Shown here: one piece after another, positions 45,291 to 55,943 of the stretch
Position numbering within the stretch: position 1 is the first letter of the stretch
How the letters are laid out: every line of letters begins with the position of its first letter
From: Rhabditophanes sp. KR3021
Taxonomy: Eukaryota; Nematoda; Chromadorea; Rhabditida; Alloionematidae
Direction of reading: 5' to 3'
DNA: 64,000 bases
NCBI GenBank assembly: GCA_963281155.1
Contig: CAUJLY010000004.1
Location: forward strand, 1,860,001-1,924,000
Notes under the pieces: model-generated
Databases searched by the model: none
Told to the model about the DNA's origin: nothing
Seen by the model: only the letters and a program-made list of their open reading frames with translations
Made by a program: the position numbers and the translations under genes

Positions 45291-48200
45291 ATGTTAAACA
45301 AGCCTTCTTTTATTTCATCAACAAAAAGTGGATTATCCTTAGATGGATGTACATATTTAGATGTTACGTCCATGAGACATCTATACCACAATTCAAGAAG
45401 CACCTCTAAAACGATATCGGAAGGAAAATTTACAATTATAGATGCCCAATGGAAGAATGAAGATAGCAGTAGTAGTGAAGAGGAGGAATTAACAAACAAT
45501 GGCAATTTCAGTATTTCTTATTCGGGTAATTCTTTATTAGCTCGTAGGAAAAGCCGTTGTGTCACTCTTAATAATATCCCAAAGGGCAATCCAATTGGTA
45601 AGTCATTAAACAAACCGGCTTAATCCAATTACCTGATGAAAGTAAAAATGTTGATAAAAGTAAAAATATTGATAAAAGTAAAAAATGTTGATGATTAATA
45701 GTGATGGGAATGGCAGAACACCAGACTGCCCCCATTTTATCTATTTTTAGCGAAGCTAAATATTGAAACCCAAAAGCAAAGTATGTTACTAGTATCATTG
45801 TAAGTATTCATAGTAACTAAGTATATGTATGTATATATGTAAAATAATATATGCACGCATATTAAAACACATTAAAAAATATTAAACAGTAAAACAGATG
45901 TATTAAGAGATCACTTTTTGTTAGCGAATAATTTTAATTTTCTTATCATCTTTTGTTCTCTAAATATATTATTAATATGTATTTACATACACAAACCTAT
46001 AAATTAATCAGGTAATTTTTCTTTGATCTGTACGTTGACAAGCTACTCTTGATTTTGCACTATCAAGGAGGAGCACAAAATGACTTCTTGATTTAAGTCG
46101 CTATCAATGAAAGGTATATAAAAATATTTATTATTTATAATATTGCCTCGACAATTTTTTATTCTTGACGACTAAAAAAAGACACCCATATCTATAATCT
46201 TCATAATGTTACCATTCGTTATCTTAAAAACAATTAAAAAAAGTTTTATTTACTTACTTTTTTATCTTTTTAATAATCTTTTACAATACATATAAACAAG
46301 TATATAATTTATAGACAGCGCAGCCTCAACACCTAATACAGCACATTCAACCATTTCCTTACCAACTCCAACGGGTGTTATGAACATGAGCAGTTCATCA
46401 CGATTTAAGGTAAATCTTATTTTTAATTTTAAAACAATAATGATTCCACCAAAAAACTAATTTATTAACCCTAAACTTGTCAAATTTAACCTTCTTTTTG
46501 TTGGGTGATGTCATCTGTTAATACAAGTAATATACTTGTTTTTTAGTATAATTTCCAGCAAGACCCTAAATTCAACAAGAAGGGGAGATGGAATTGTCAT
46601 GATTACTATAATGGGGCTGATATAAAGGGGGAAATAGATTGCAGTAAGTCTGATATTGCGATAAGAAGTAGAACGAGAACCATTTCCAGTAATAGAGAAT
46701 ATGCAAATTCAGATGATGGGTTAAAATGTCCTTACTATTCGGATTCCCATCTTAAAGTAGATAATTTGCTTGGCAGTCCGACTCACAATAATAATTACAT
46801 GTCAATTCCTTGTGCGCGTTCTCATCGTTCTTCTTCCTGTATTTCTCCCAGTGTGTCTCAATTTTCAACTTCGCCATATGGCAAAACAACGACCGCTTAC
46901 TCAATGGAAATGTCAGATGATTCAGATCACGAAGGCAGAAGTACACCCTTATCAGACGGCTTTGCGTATTCCCCAGATTCAACCACAAAAGTGCATCCTA
47001 AAACTGTTTATGCATCATCAACTCGAAACAACACCACCACCTCTATAGCAACCAATGCAAGCTTAGCTGATTCGGGATATAGTGAGATCACATCACGGCC
47101 TGACCGATTACCTAGTCCATTATCTGGTAGTCATGGTATAGTGCAAACAACTGATTTAATTAATCATGTAGAGTTTGAAAAGATGCTCAATGTTACTCCC
47201 TTGTACGACAAAACGTTCAAACAACTCGTGCCAAACCATGCTCACGTGCCCACAAATACCCCCGAAGGTTGCTTTAAACAACTAGCTTCATCTGAACCTT
47301 TTGCTTCTTCTTCCACTTTAAAACAAATGGACAAAAATAGAAACGAAGGTGACTATAATCTGTAAGTTTTAAACTCGACAAATAAAAATATAATAATGGA
47401 CTGTACACATGCACACATTAAACAATAATAATCATTCACACATTAAGCAGAATAATCATTCACACATATAAACAATGCTCAAAGTCATCGTTAAAAATTG
47501 TTTCAATATGGGAGCAAATATGATCTACTGATCAATGTTGATACACACGTGATGATTATTAAAAAAGTATTATATTTAAAGTTGCTACTTTTTGATGATT
47601 TAATTCAACATCACTACTAGCTATAATTTAGTTAAACAATAGTCACATTACTTCTAATTTATTTGTTAATTTACTTTTTAATTTGATTGTCTTTTATTGC
47701 AAAAAAATAGACAAATGAATGTAGAAAATAGCTTTGTTACCCATTAAAGTAAAATATGCTACAATGCTAGACTGTCCTTCTAACACTTTTTTTAATTACA
47801 AACAAATAAATAACATCCATTTGCTGTAGTTGTTTTTCCAGCTAAGTTGATGTCATTTTCAATAAAATAATGTATTTTTTTGCCAATCCGTATACAAATA
47901 TTATCACTTTGAATTTAGTTTTTTCAATCTTTCGATGATTTGTTTTTTACCACATTTGTACTTATGCTTATCATGTTTACATTATTTGTGAGAAAGAGTA
48001 TATAAATTGAGATATTAAGAATGAAAATGTTATTATTATTTGAAGCAGTCAAATGAAAATTCCAAATATCAACACACTTAACCGTAATTTTAATCTACTA
48101 TCTTAGCGAAGACCCCACTTTTGGCTTGTTCATTTGTCTTATACTGCTTTTAATCCATGTTCTTGGCGATGCCGCAAATAATATATTGAAGTACTAACGT

Positions 48201-50040
48201 ATACATTACATACAACTTTCCCCTGAGGCTAAGGTTTTTTAACCGCAATATATTGGACTATGTTTTAGATAAATATTTTTTTATGCCTGAAGTTTGTATA
48301 AATGTTGGCGAACTACAAAAACATTAAGTGAAACCCAATATCACACTACATAAGGATTTAAGCATTTTAGAACTCTTTTCCACTATTTCCTCATTGCAAA
48401 CATATGCGATAGAAGCAAATTTCCTTCAAACATATTACATATGCCATTTCAAATATCTTTTTCTATTGTTTAACGTCTGTAGAAACGATCTAAGTTGCCA
48501 CTTTAATTACACACAAAAAGACACTCATCTCACCAAGGCAATTGTTTTTTGGTTGCCGATTAACTGAATAAAATAAATCACTATTAAGACGTGTATTTCC
48601 GCTTTGTTGTTTCTTTTGAATAAAAATGTTTGCATATAATGAATTGCTACACATCACTTTGTTACGTTGTTTGACTACTTTTATTTTTTTGACAAGGTAT
48701 TTCATTGAAACAACGAAAGTTGCTTTTCAGATATCAAAAAACATTTTCAAAAACAAATTCTACATATATTTTGTTTGTTGGATTGATTTGAAAAAAGGGT
48801 AAAAGTGATTTAAAATAAGATTAGAATTATCTTTGTTGATTAAAATGATAACATCTGATTTCGCTGTCCGAAATTTTACCTGGTTATCAAAAGAAGCATT
48901 AATTTGTGATGATAGGTAAGTTAATTAAACGCACTCTCATTTAAAAAGCTATTTAAAGCTTTTATATTATCACAAGATCTAATTGATGACAAAATAATAT
49001 TGTATACATTCAGAATAATAAAAAAGTTAATTACGGGCATTGGGTGAAGTTCAAAAAATAACTTTTCCTTTCACATAATACCCTTTGACAAGAGAAATTC
49101 TCCGCCCTTTGATCACTTCTGCTTTCAATACTACATGAGCAAACTGTGTACCATCTCCATTTATTTTTAGTTGTTATTTTGTGTTTGTATATTTGACTAC
49201 TATCAAAATTAAATAGATTATTTTATATATTATTCTTCTGTTTTTACTATATTTGTCGTGAGATTTAGGAAGCAGTTTCGATAACATTTTTCATTATACC
49301 GAAAAGTTTATCATCATTCATTCGTTTTTGACGAAACAGCTGTTTGCTTCTTTTTTTCTTGAGAGCTGTTCAAATATTGTGTTGGTGTCGATTTTATTAT
49401 TTTAAAATAGAAACTTCCTTTCTATTATCATAAAATGACAAGCCAATATCTATCTACTCTTCAGGCTCCAAAGTCAAACTACCATGAGTCTATCCTTCAC
49501 CAAAGAAGACATTCATTGGTACCGGAAGGCCAGCGTTCTCCGACGCCACAATACCGTTGTAATGGTTCTCAATACTCGCCTAACTCTTCCTACGCCAAGT
49601 TGACTAGGACCAACACGGCAGAAGCCCTTCTTACCACTGCGAATTCTCTTATTTGCCCCATAAATAAAAGTGCAGTGTACAATCCAACTTTTTATTCAAA
49701 CAGCCAAAATTCCATCCGAACCACCAATCCTTACCATCCCCTTCTTTTTAGTTCCTCAAACCCTTCCGGGAGCAATACAACTCTCGTTGCAATAGATCAC
49801 AAGATAGAACGTGCTATGGTAAGTCTGATGCAATGATGACATTCATTAATATTTGCTTAGGATCTCGTGAAGACTCATTTGATGTTTGCAGTACGTGAAG
49901 AAGTAGACTCGCTCCGTTCACGCATCCAAGAGCTTGAAAGTATTGCAAAGAAATTGGAAATTGAAAATAATTTCCTGCGAGAACATATTTCCCGAGATGT
50001 GCTTCAACAAATAAACAACCAACTTTTAAACACAAACTAA
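45291..50040 (+). CDS. TSC22: TSC22-domain protein, long (bunched-A-like) isoform
   Basis: Exons 45291-45597, 46315-46409, 46547-47361, 49752-49818 and 49861-50040 join in phase to 487 residues. Long TSC22/bunched forms carry two conserved N-terminal motifs. Here SRFK joined to YNFQ...KKGRWNCHDYYN matches the second (SRFxV...GRWxCxDF). A Ser/Glu-rich block (WKNEDSSSSEEEEL) may mark the first. A long Ser/Thr/Pro-rich disordered region leads to NTTLVAIDHKIERAM and the TSC box DLVKTHLMFAVREEVDSLRSR with a leucine zipper. In flies the long form promotes growth with Madm/NRBP, and TSC boxes dimerise. The exon ending at 47361 (phase 2, GTAAGT donor) fits the acceptor CCTTCTTTTTAG at 49740-49751, which lies inside the coding exon of the short form. 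Poly(A) signal near 50407. Confidence 0.82.
45641..45692 (+). repeat. Tandem 18-nt repeat, three copies
   Basis: Unit AGTAAAAATRTTGATAAA at 45641, 45659 and 45677 (the last imperfect), in the first long intron of the TSC22 locus. In one frame it reads repeated SKNVDK/SKNIDK. Confidence 0.75.
48845..50040 (+). CDS. TSC22: TSC22-domain protein, alternative short isoform from an intronic first exon
   Basis: An ATG at 48845 opens a 71-nt exon (MITSDFAVRNFTWLSKEALI..., ending at 48915 before GTAAGT). It ends in phase 2, exactly the phase needed for the acceptor at 49752. Joined to 49752-49818 and 49861-50040 it encodes 105 residues: a unique start of about 24 residues plus the VAIDHKIERAM hinge and the whole TSC box, the layout of vertebrate GILZ-type short forms. 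The exon lies in the 2.39-kb intron of the long form. No TATA box is evident. It is predicted from phase and splice consensus alone. Confidence 0.5.
49435..50040 (+). CDS. TSC22: TSC22-domain protein, intermediate isoform
   Basis: Exons 49435-49818 and 49861-50040 (42-nt intron) encode 187 residues. An N-terminal 110-residue Ser/Pro/Tyr/Asn-rich region (RRHSLVPEGQRSPTPQYR is a likely phosphosite cluster) precedes the TSC box and leucine zipper. The acceptor-like TTTTAAAATAG ends at 49410, 24 nt before the ATG. The same exon contains the internal acceptor at 49750-49751 used by the other two forms, so it is partly isoform-specific. The TSC box is complete. Confidence 0.8.
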
Positions 50041-51513
50041 AAAACAACCAAAATGTAAATACCAAATCAATTACCATAGAATTTAATGATTCTCAATTAG
50101 TGTAATTAAAGAACCGCACACTTTTTATTAAAAGAGAATCATCAACCTTTTGTTCAAAATATTTGTTATCGCCTTCAAAGGAATAGTCAAAACACTTAGA
50201 TGGTCATCTTTATGGAAACAACTACATACATTCTAGACATCAAAGTCTAAAAGGATTTTAAGTTATTTTTTAGACGTTTAAATCATGTCCATTATTTGTG
50301 GATATGATAGAGGTCTCATTTTGTATTCGGGTATTTGTTAGACATACATCCATAAATGCTCATTTGTTTTGTTTAGTTATTGAATGTATATTTATAATAA
50401 TTATGTAAATAAAAAATTAATTGCTTTTTTTGTCTCATGGTTAGGATTAGTTTACATTAGATAGATGGAGAGTGAATGAACGAGGTGTTGATCCGGTATT
50501 TAAAATAATCTACGTGTGTATGAAATGCGAGATTGATTATAAAATTGTTTATAGTATTTTAAAAAACAAACAACACCTAATAATTAGTTCAATAACAACA
50601 ACAAATAATAATAATCAGTTCTAATATCAACATAAATGGGTTACGATTCATTAGCATTTGTGATGAAATTATCTTCCGCTAGTGAAGGATACTCAGTCTC
50701 ATGTAATTGCGACATGTTAGAATATTTATTTCTGGGAATTCACAGCAATTGAATTAAATTCATTCTTACCAATGTACATAAGTTTTCCATATACGAGATC
50801 GTAGTTTCCTTCGTTAGAATAAATAGAAAATTATACGCTGATTCTATAGATACATCCCTTGAAAATAAGTTGATTTATGTAACACCAAACTTCAAGCATG
50901 CATCTAATAATCTTTAAATATATTTTAAAATTGAAGAATTCCATAAAAGCATTTGGAATAAATTTAAATTAATTGAACCTTGCCTCGCAGGTTTTGCTGC
51001 TCATGAATATTTTGTTATTTTTAATAGCTGTTAATCAAAAGCAGGCCGAAAGATAATACAAAACAATATAATTACAAATCTATTAAGTTATTTTGAGCTT
51101 TATGAAATTCTAATTGAACTATTACGTAAGGATGGAATAAAAACTATTATGGAAGTGGTTTATCTGAAATTTGTTGTTCTTTTCAAATAACTGTTGAGCG
51201 ATTATTTCGGCTTCCTGTTGAATGGCAAAACAAATGTGATTACATAAGATAGTTTCTCCCACATTTTAACAGATACAAATTTGGAACGGTAACTTCTTTT
51301 TATTTTTACTTTTGGAATCTATTTTGGGATGATTGGCAGTGGTCTCGTGTCTTGTTGCATCAAACATGACCCAACAAAATTCAGTTTCGGAAGCATATAG
51401 AGTTTTAGATATTTTCTGTTTTCAGTAGATCTGTGACCTTCTCATTCTTGATGTATTATTTATTGTTTGAAAGAAATAATAACTGTTAGATCTGAATTTG
51501 TTTTCAATAAGAA
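50041..51513. other. Intergenic, AT-rich, 1.5 kb
   Basis: 3' flank of TSC22 and upstream of RPB11. Short exon-like scraps are visible on both strands (for example minus 50830-50770, NEGNYDLVYGKLMYI before GTAAGA; plus MTQQNSVSEAYRVLDIF from ATG 51368), but I cannot assemble a gene. No RNA gene seen. Confidence 0.35.
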
Positions 51514-51669
51514 GGCATTAATGACATTAAAAGCTTCAATGCTAACAAAGCGTGTGTAGATATTTTGTTCTGGGAAAATGATAATATTCAAACTACACAG
51601 CATCGAAAGTATTATACTGTACCACCAGATAACGACTATCCATTACAAAATATAAAAAGAGTTATTTAA
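51514..51669 (+). other. Coding-like terminal fragment
   Basis: 51 codons open to TAA at 51669, reading GINDIKSFNANKACVDILFW and further on a YYTVPPDNDYPLQNIKRVI end. Composition is protein-like, but there is no ATG and only a weak acceptor (AATAAGAAG) before it. It could be the last exon of a broken gene whose earlier parts lie around 51160-51480. Confidence 0.3.
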
Positions 51670-51801
51670 AATACTTATATGAACATCATAAGTTTTTGGC
51701 CATTTAAGCCAATTTCTTTTTGAGAAATTTTGTTTGATTACGTTTTACCAACCTTTTGAAAGCTTCCTCGACGTCTATTATACATTTCAATAAACTAAAA
51801 T

Positions 51802-52226
51802 ATGAATGCCCCAGCTCCCTTTGAGTCATTTTTGCTTTTTGATGGTGAAAAAAAGATCACATTTGAAAAGGATACTAAGGTCCCAAATGCTGCTGTCTTT
51901 TGTATCAACAAAGAAGACCATACTTTGGGGAACTTGTTAAAACAGTAAGTCATTTGGAATATAATACCTAAACATTAATTTGCAGTCAGTTACTCAAAGA
52001 CCCACACGTACTGTTTGCCGGCTATAGAAATCCTCATCCCTTAGAGCACAAATTCAATTTGAGAATCCAAACAACTCCAGAAAGTGACCCAACCAAAGTT
52101 TTGACCGATGCTATCTCAGACTTGGTTGCTGAATTGTCAATGATGGAAGACAGGTTTAAAGAAAGTGCAGCTGAAAGAAGCACTATCGGAATAAATGAGC
52201 AAGACCGTTTATTGAATCAACAATAA
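51802..52226 (+). CDS. POLR2J: RNA polymerase II subunit RPB11
   Basis: Exons 51802-51944 and 51986-52226 (41-nt intron) encode 127 residues (human 117). The match is continuous: [69 protein letters not shown]. The subunit pairs with RPB3 in the polymerase assembly platform, like the bacterial alpha dimer. The C-terminal helix is about ten residues longer than in human. AATAAA at 52269. No splice acceptor close to the ATG. Confidence 0.96.
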
Positions 52227-52563
52227 TTATTATCTTTGAATTATTTTTGTATCTATTTTATACATTTAAATAAACTTTCCTTCTCGAGACTGATAATATT
52301 TTTATACAAATCAAGACAGGATATATCTTAGTTAATTATTTGATAGCATACATAATAATTACACAATTAATTACAGAGAATGCGTGATACTTTGCAATAA
52401 CAATATAAAGTATTATATCATTTATAATTTTTACCACTATAAACTACGACAACCAAATTAGTAGTTGTCTGTGATGATTATAAGAGTGTAGTCAATCGCT
52501 ACAAACTATTTTATCAGTCATTTAAAGGCTTTAAAAAGTGCTTGATACGCATTTTCTTACTAG
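52227..52563. other. Intergenic between RPB11 and acyl-CoA oxidase
   Basis: 340 bp, AT-rich, no gene. It ends with the acceptor TTTTCTTACTAG (AG at 52562-52563), 24 nt before the oxidase ATG. Confidence 0.45.
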
Positions 52564-52587
52564 ATTTTACCTTAATTTTACATTAAC

Positions 52588-55500
52588 ATGACAAATCATT
52601 ATATTCGTGAGGGCGACAATGCTGATTTGACTGAACTTCGTAAGTTGTGTACCTTTGACACTGAGGAAATGGCTGCCTTCTTGAACAATGACAAAATCGA
52701 ATTGAACAGAAAACGCCAAATTCAGGATTTTGTGGCAAAGCATCCTGTTTTAGGCAACCCTAAGCCTTATTACTTTATGACTAGAAAGGAGAAGATGGAA
52801 AATTCACAAAGAAAAGCTATGCATGCCCTTGAATTGGCTCCTCAAATAATTGACGTTCACAGTAAGATGGATGTTTATTATTATAATGAGTATGTCTTTT
52901 TAACCGAGTTTATTTATTCTTTTCCTCTAGCTCAATTCACAATCATGATGGTCATCCCTTTGCCCTACACAACAGCATGTTCATGCCATGCTTAGAAGCT
53001 CAAGCTGACGAAGAGCAACTGGCAGAATGGCTACCTATAGCGAAAAATAATCAAGTGGTCGGAACATATTGTCAAACTGAAATGGGGCATGGAACCAATT
53101 TGCGTAAACTTGAAAGTACTGCCACCTTTGACGAAAAAACAGATGAATTTGTTATTAATTCGCCTACTATCACTAGTACCAAATTTTGGCCGGTTAGTTG
53201 CATTTTTAATCTAATTGACTAAACATTTACGCAATAGTATGTCAATGATCGTAGTAGTTGCATTTTTTAATTAAATCAAAATACCTTTCAATTTTTTAAT
53301 AACCATTCTTTTAATTAGGGAAACTTGGGAAAAAATGCAAACATCTGTATTTTTGCTGCACAACTTTATACGAAAGGAAAGTGTTTCGGTACAAATAACT
53401 TTATCATTCAAATTCGTGACTTCACAACTCACGAGCCTTTGCCGGGTGTTGAAGTTGGCGATATCGGCCCAAAGTTAGGATATGCGTGTACTGATAATGG
53501 GTTCTTGCGCCTTTCAAACATAAGAATTCCTCGCCGTCATATGTTGATGAGATTTTCCAAAGTTGACAAAGAAGGAAACTTCACCAAGCCACTTCATGAC
53601 AAAATATCTTACACAACAATGTTGCATGTAAGATCTGTGCTTATTTCATTTTTCGGAAATATCCTCGGCAGAGCTTTAACAATTGCCATTAGATATTCAG
53701 GAATCAGGTAACATTTTATTTTGGGTAGAATTAAAAATTTGTGATATGCGATTACTAGAGAGAAATTACATTATCACAACCATCTTTGAGAGCAATATTA
53801 CTGATTCTCTTGACAATTTCTGGATGTTTCAAATGCAACACTTGATTTACGTGGAGATCATCAAGATGCACAGCAATGACTTTTCTTTTGTCTTTCCAAA
53901 TGCTTCTGTATCTTTTTTCTTTTGACAATAATGGGATGCATCGTGTCATGTTTGGTCTAGTTCTGTTGCAATGATTAGATAACCTTCTTTTCAATTCACT
54001 AGATTTCCGACATAACACATTAATTTTCTAAATTCAATAAGGGAGGGGAGTTGATTCAATTCAATATTAGCAGGGACATGTGAAGTGATTGTTTCTTCTT
54101 TAACGATTTGCGAGCTCTGGTCTTCTTAAGTTTATCCATCACATGTTCCCATAGTTTGACATCACTCAAATTCAGATCCTTCCATAACTCTCTTTGCATT
54201 TATTTTTCAATTTATTACAGGCTTGAGATTCGCATTGTCTTGCCAAATTTCTATAAGCGTTGGTTCCGTACTAGCATTCTTTTGCGGGGCATTTAAAATC
54301 TTTTGTAGACATTCTAGATAACTGTTAGGACAAAACATTAGCATCACCTAAAATTTGACTAATAGGTTGATTGCATGATTCTTACCTTCGGCTCTTTCTT
54401 CCTGACTGATGGTTGCACTTTTTCTCAGACTTGAAGTCATGTCTAAATTTTGCCTTTTCTTAGGTTTTTCTTCGTAACTTGTGTTGCACTGCCTTCTTAT
54501 CAAAAAATTAAATTATTAAATCAAAAAAATCTAGTATCATTAGACAGTCACGGAAGACACTCTTTCTAATAAGCCACTAATATTTAAACTTATAAAATTA
54601 AATTACCCAAATCCAGTTAAATAATGCATTTTAATAATACTATTCCATTCAATGAATCAGAAGACAAGGTGAAATTGACAATCCTAAGAAAGAAGTCCAA
54701 GTACTTGATTATACTACACAAAAGTATCGTTTATTTATCCCATTGTCTAGAGCCTTCGCTTACATCGTTCTCGGGAGACAATGTACTAAGATGTATCAAA
54801 ACTTACTTTTGGACTTGAAGAATGGAAATGCTGATGCGATGACTGATATGCATGAAATTCTGTGTGGAGTGAAAGCAGTTTGCACTTATGAATGTTGCTG
54901 CCTTGGAGTTGAGCAAGCACGTTTAGCGTGTGGTGGACATGGTTACAGCGATGCTAGTGGTATGTATTCATAATGCACTCATACGCCTATAAAATTAGTC
55001 GATTGGTAATTGTTTTACAAATGAGTATGACCATGTCATATTACGTGAAGTATTTTCATGATTTTAGACCCCAATCGACTATTTGCATGACATTTTATAG
55101 ATGTGCTCATTAATATCTTATCATTTTTAACCATTCAATTTCAGGCCTTCCATACATCTACACAACACACGTCCCAGGTAATGAAATCATTCCCAAATTA
55201 ACTTATATTTAATGTTAATTCCAGGTTTGACTTATGAAGGTGAGAATACGGTAATGCTTCTTCAATGCGCTAGCGGAGTTATGAAGTCTGCGGCCTTAGC
55301 CCTTGCTGGAGAAAGATCCAAACTGAGCAAAATTACTAAGTATTTAGCTGAACCCATTCAAACCAAATCAACCATTTCAACTGATTGTCCAACAACACAA
55401 CAATACATTGACTGTCTCGAAGTAAATGCGAAAGTTCAAATTCTTAAAACCTACAAACAATACGCGTCTCTTCTCAAATCAGGCATGAACAAAAAGAGAG

Positions 55501-55943
55501 CAATGAATGAGTGCGGAATTGATATGACTAAATGTGCCCGAAGACACACCAAACAATTTGTTGCAAAGACATTTGCTGAAACAGTGGCTGATTACCAGGA
55601 AGGAGAAACCAAAGAAGTGTTATCTCAAATACTTGAACTATATTTGGCAAATGAAGTGACTGAATCACCCAGTGGAATGATATTATCAGGCTTTGTTAAT
55701 GGAGCACAACTAGACATTGTCAAGAAGAGAGTCAAAATTCTATTGGAATTAATCAAACCAAATGCTGTTTCAATCGTTGATTCCTTCGACTTCACAGACA
55801 ACCAATTGATGTCAGTATTAGGAAGACGTGATGGTCATGTTTATGAAAATCTGTTGAAATTCGCCCAAAGCTCCGAGTTGAATGAGACACATGTATTACC
55901 ATCCCAACATTACATCCAAAAAGTAACTTCATCCAAATTATAA
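52588..55943 (+). CDS. Peroxisomal acyl-CoA oxidase
   Basis: Exons 52588-52889, 52931-53192, 53319-53707, 54661-54959, 55145-55177 and 55225-55943 join in phase to 667 residues, the usual ACOX length. Seen: GTYCQTEMGHGTNLR (FAD/substrate site), INSPTITSTKFWPG, VGDIGPKLGY, NIRIPRRHML, CGGHGYSDASG, and YEGENTVMLLQ with the catalytic Glu. The protein ends in Ser-Lys-Leu, a perfect PTS1 peroxisomal signal. It oxidises acyl-CoA to trans-2-enoyl-CoA and H2O2. In nematodes several paralogues make ascaroside side chains. Introns are 41, 126, 953, 185 and 47 nt. The 953-nt one holds a decayed minus-strand zinc-finger relic. The 33-nt exon is real, since it supplies the GLPYIYTTHVPG motif. AATAAA at 55968. 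Confidence 0.93.
53755..54500 (-). pseudogene. Decayed zinc-finger gene, copy A, inside the acyl-CoA oxidase intron
   Basis: Read on the minus strand from about 54500. A Lys/Arg-rich block (SYEEKPKKRQNLDM) ends at a GTAAG donor (about 54385). Then a C2HC-type finger reads DFKCPAKEC, with TAG where the loop starts, followed by NLARQCESQACNKL. A DLNLSDVKLWEHVMDKLKK helix and a leucine-rich block come next. After frame changes there is VIAVHLDDLHVNQVLHLKHP and a KRISN(I)AL end to TAG at 53755. The same order of elements occurs in copy B at 58.5-59.6 kb. At least one in-frame stop and several shifts show it is not functional. The original family is unknown. Confidence 0.55.
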
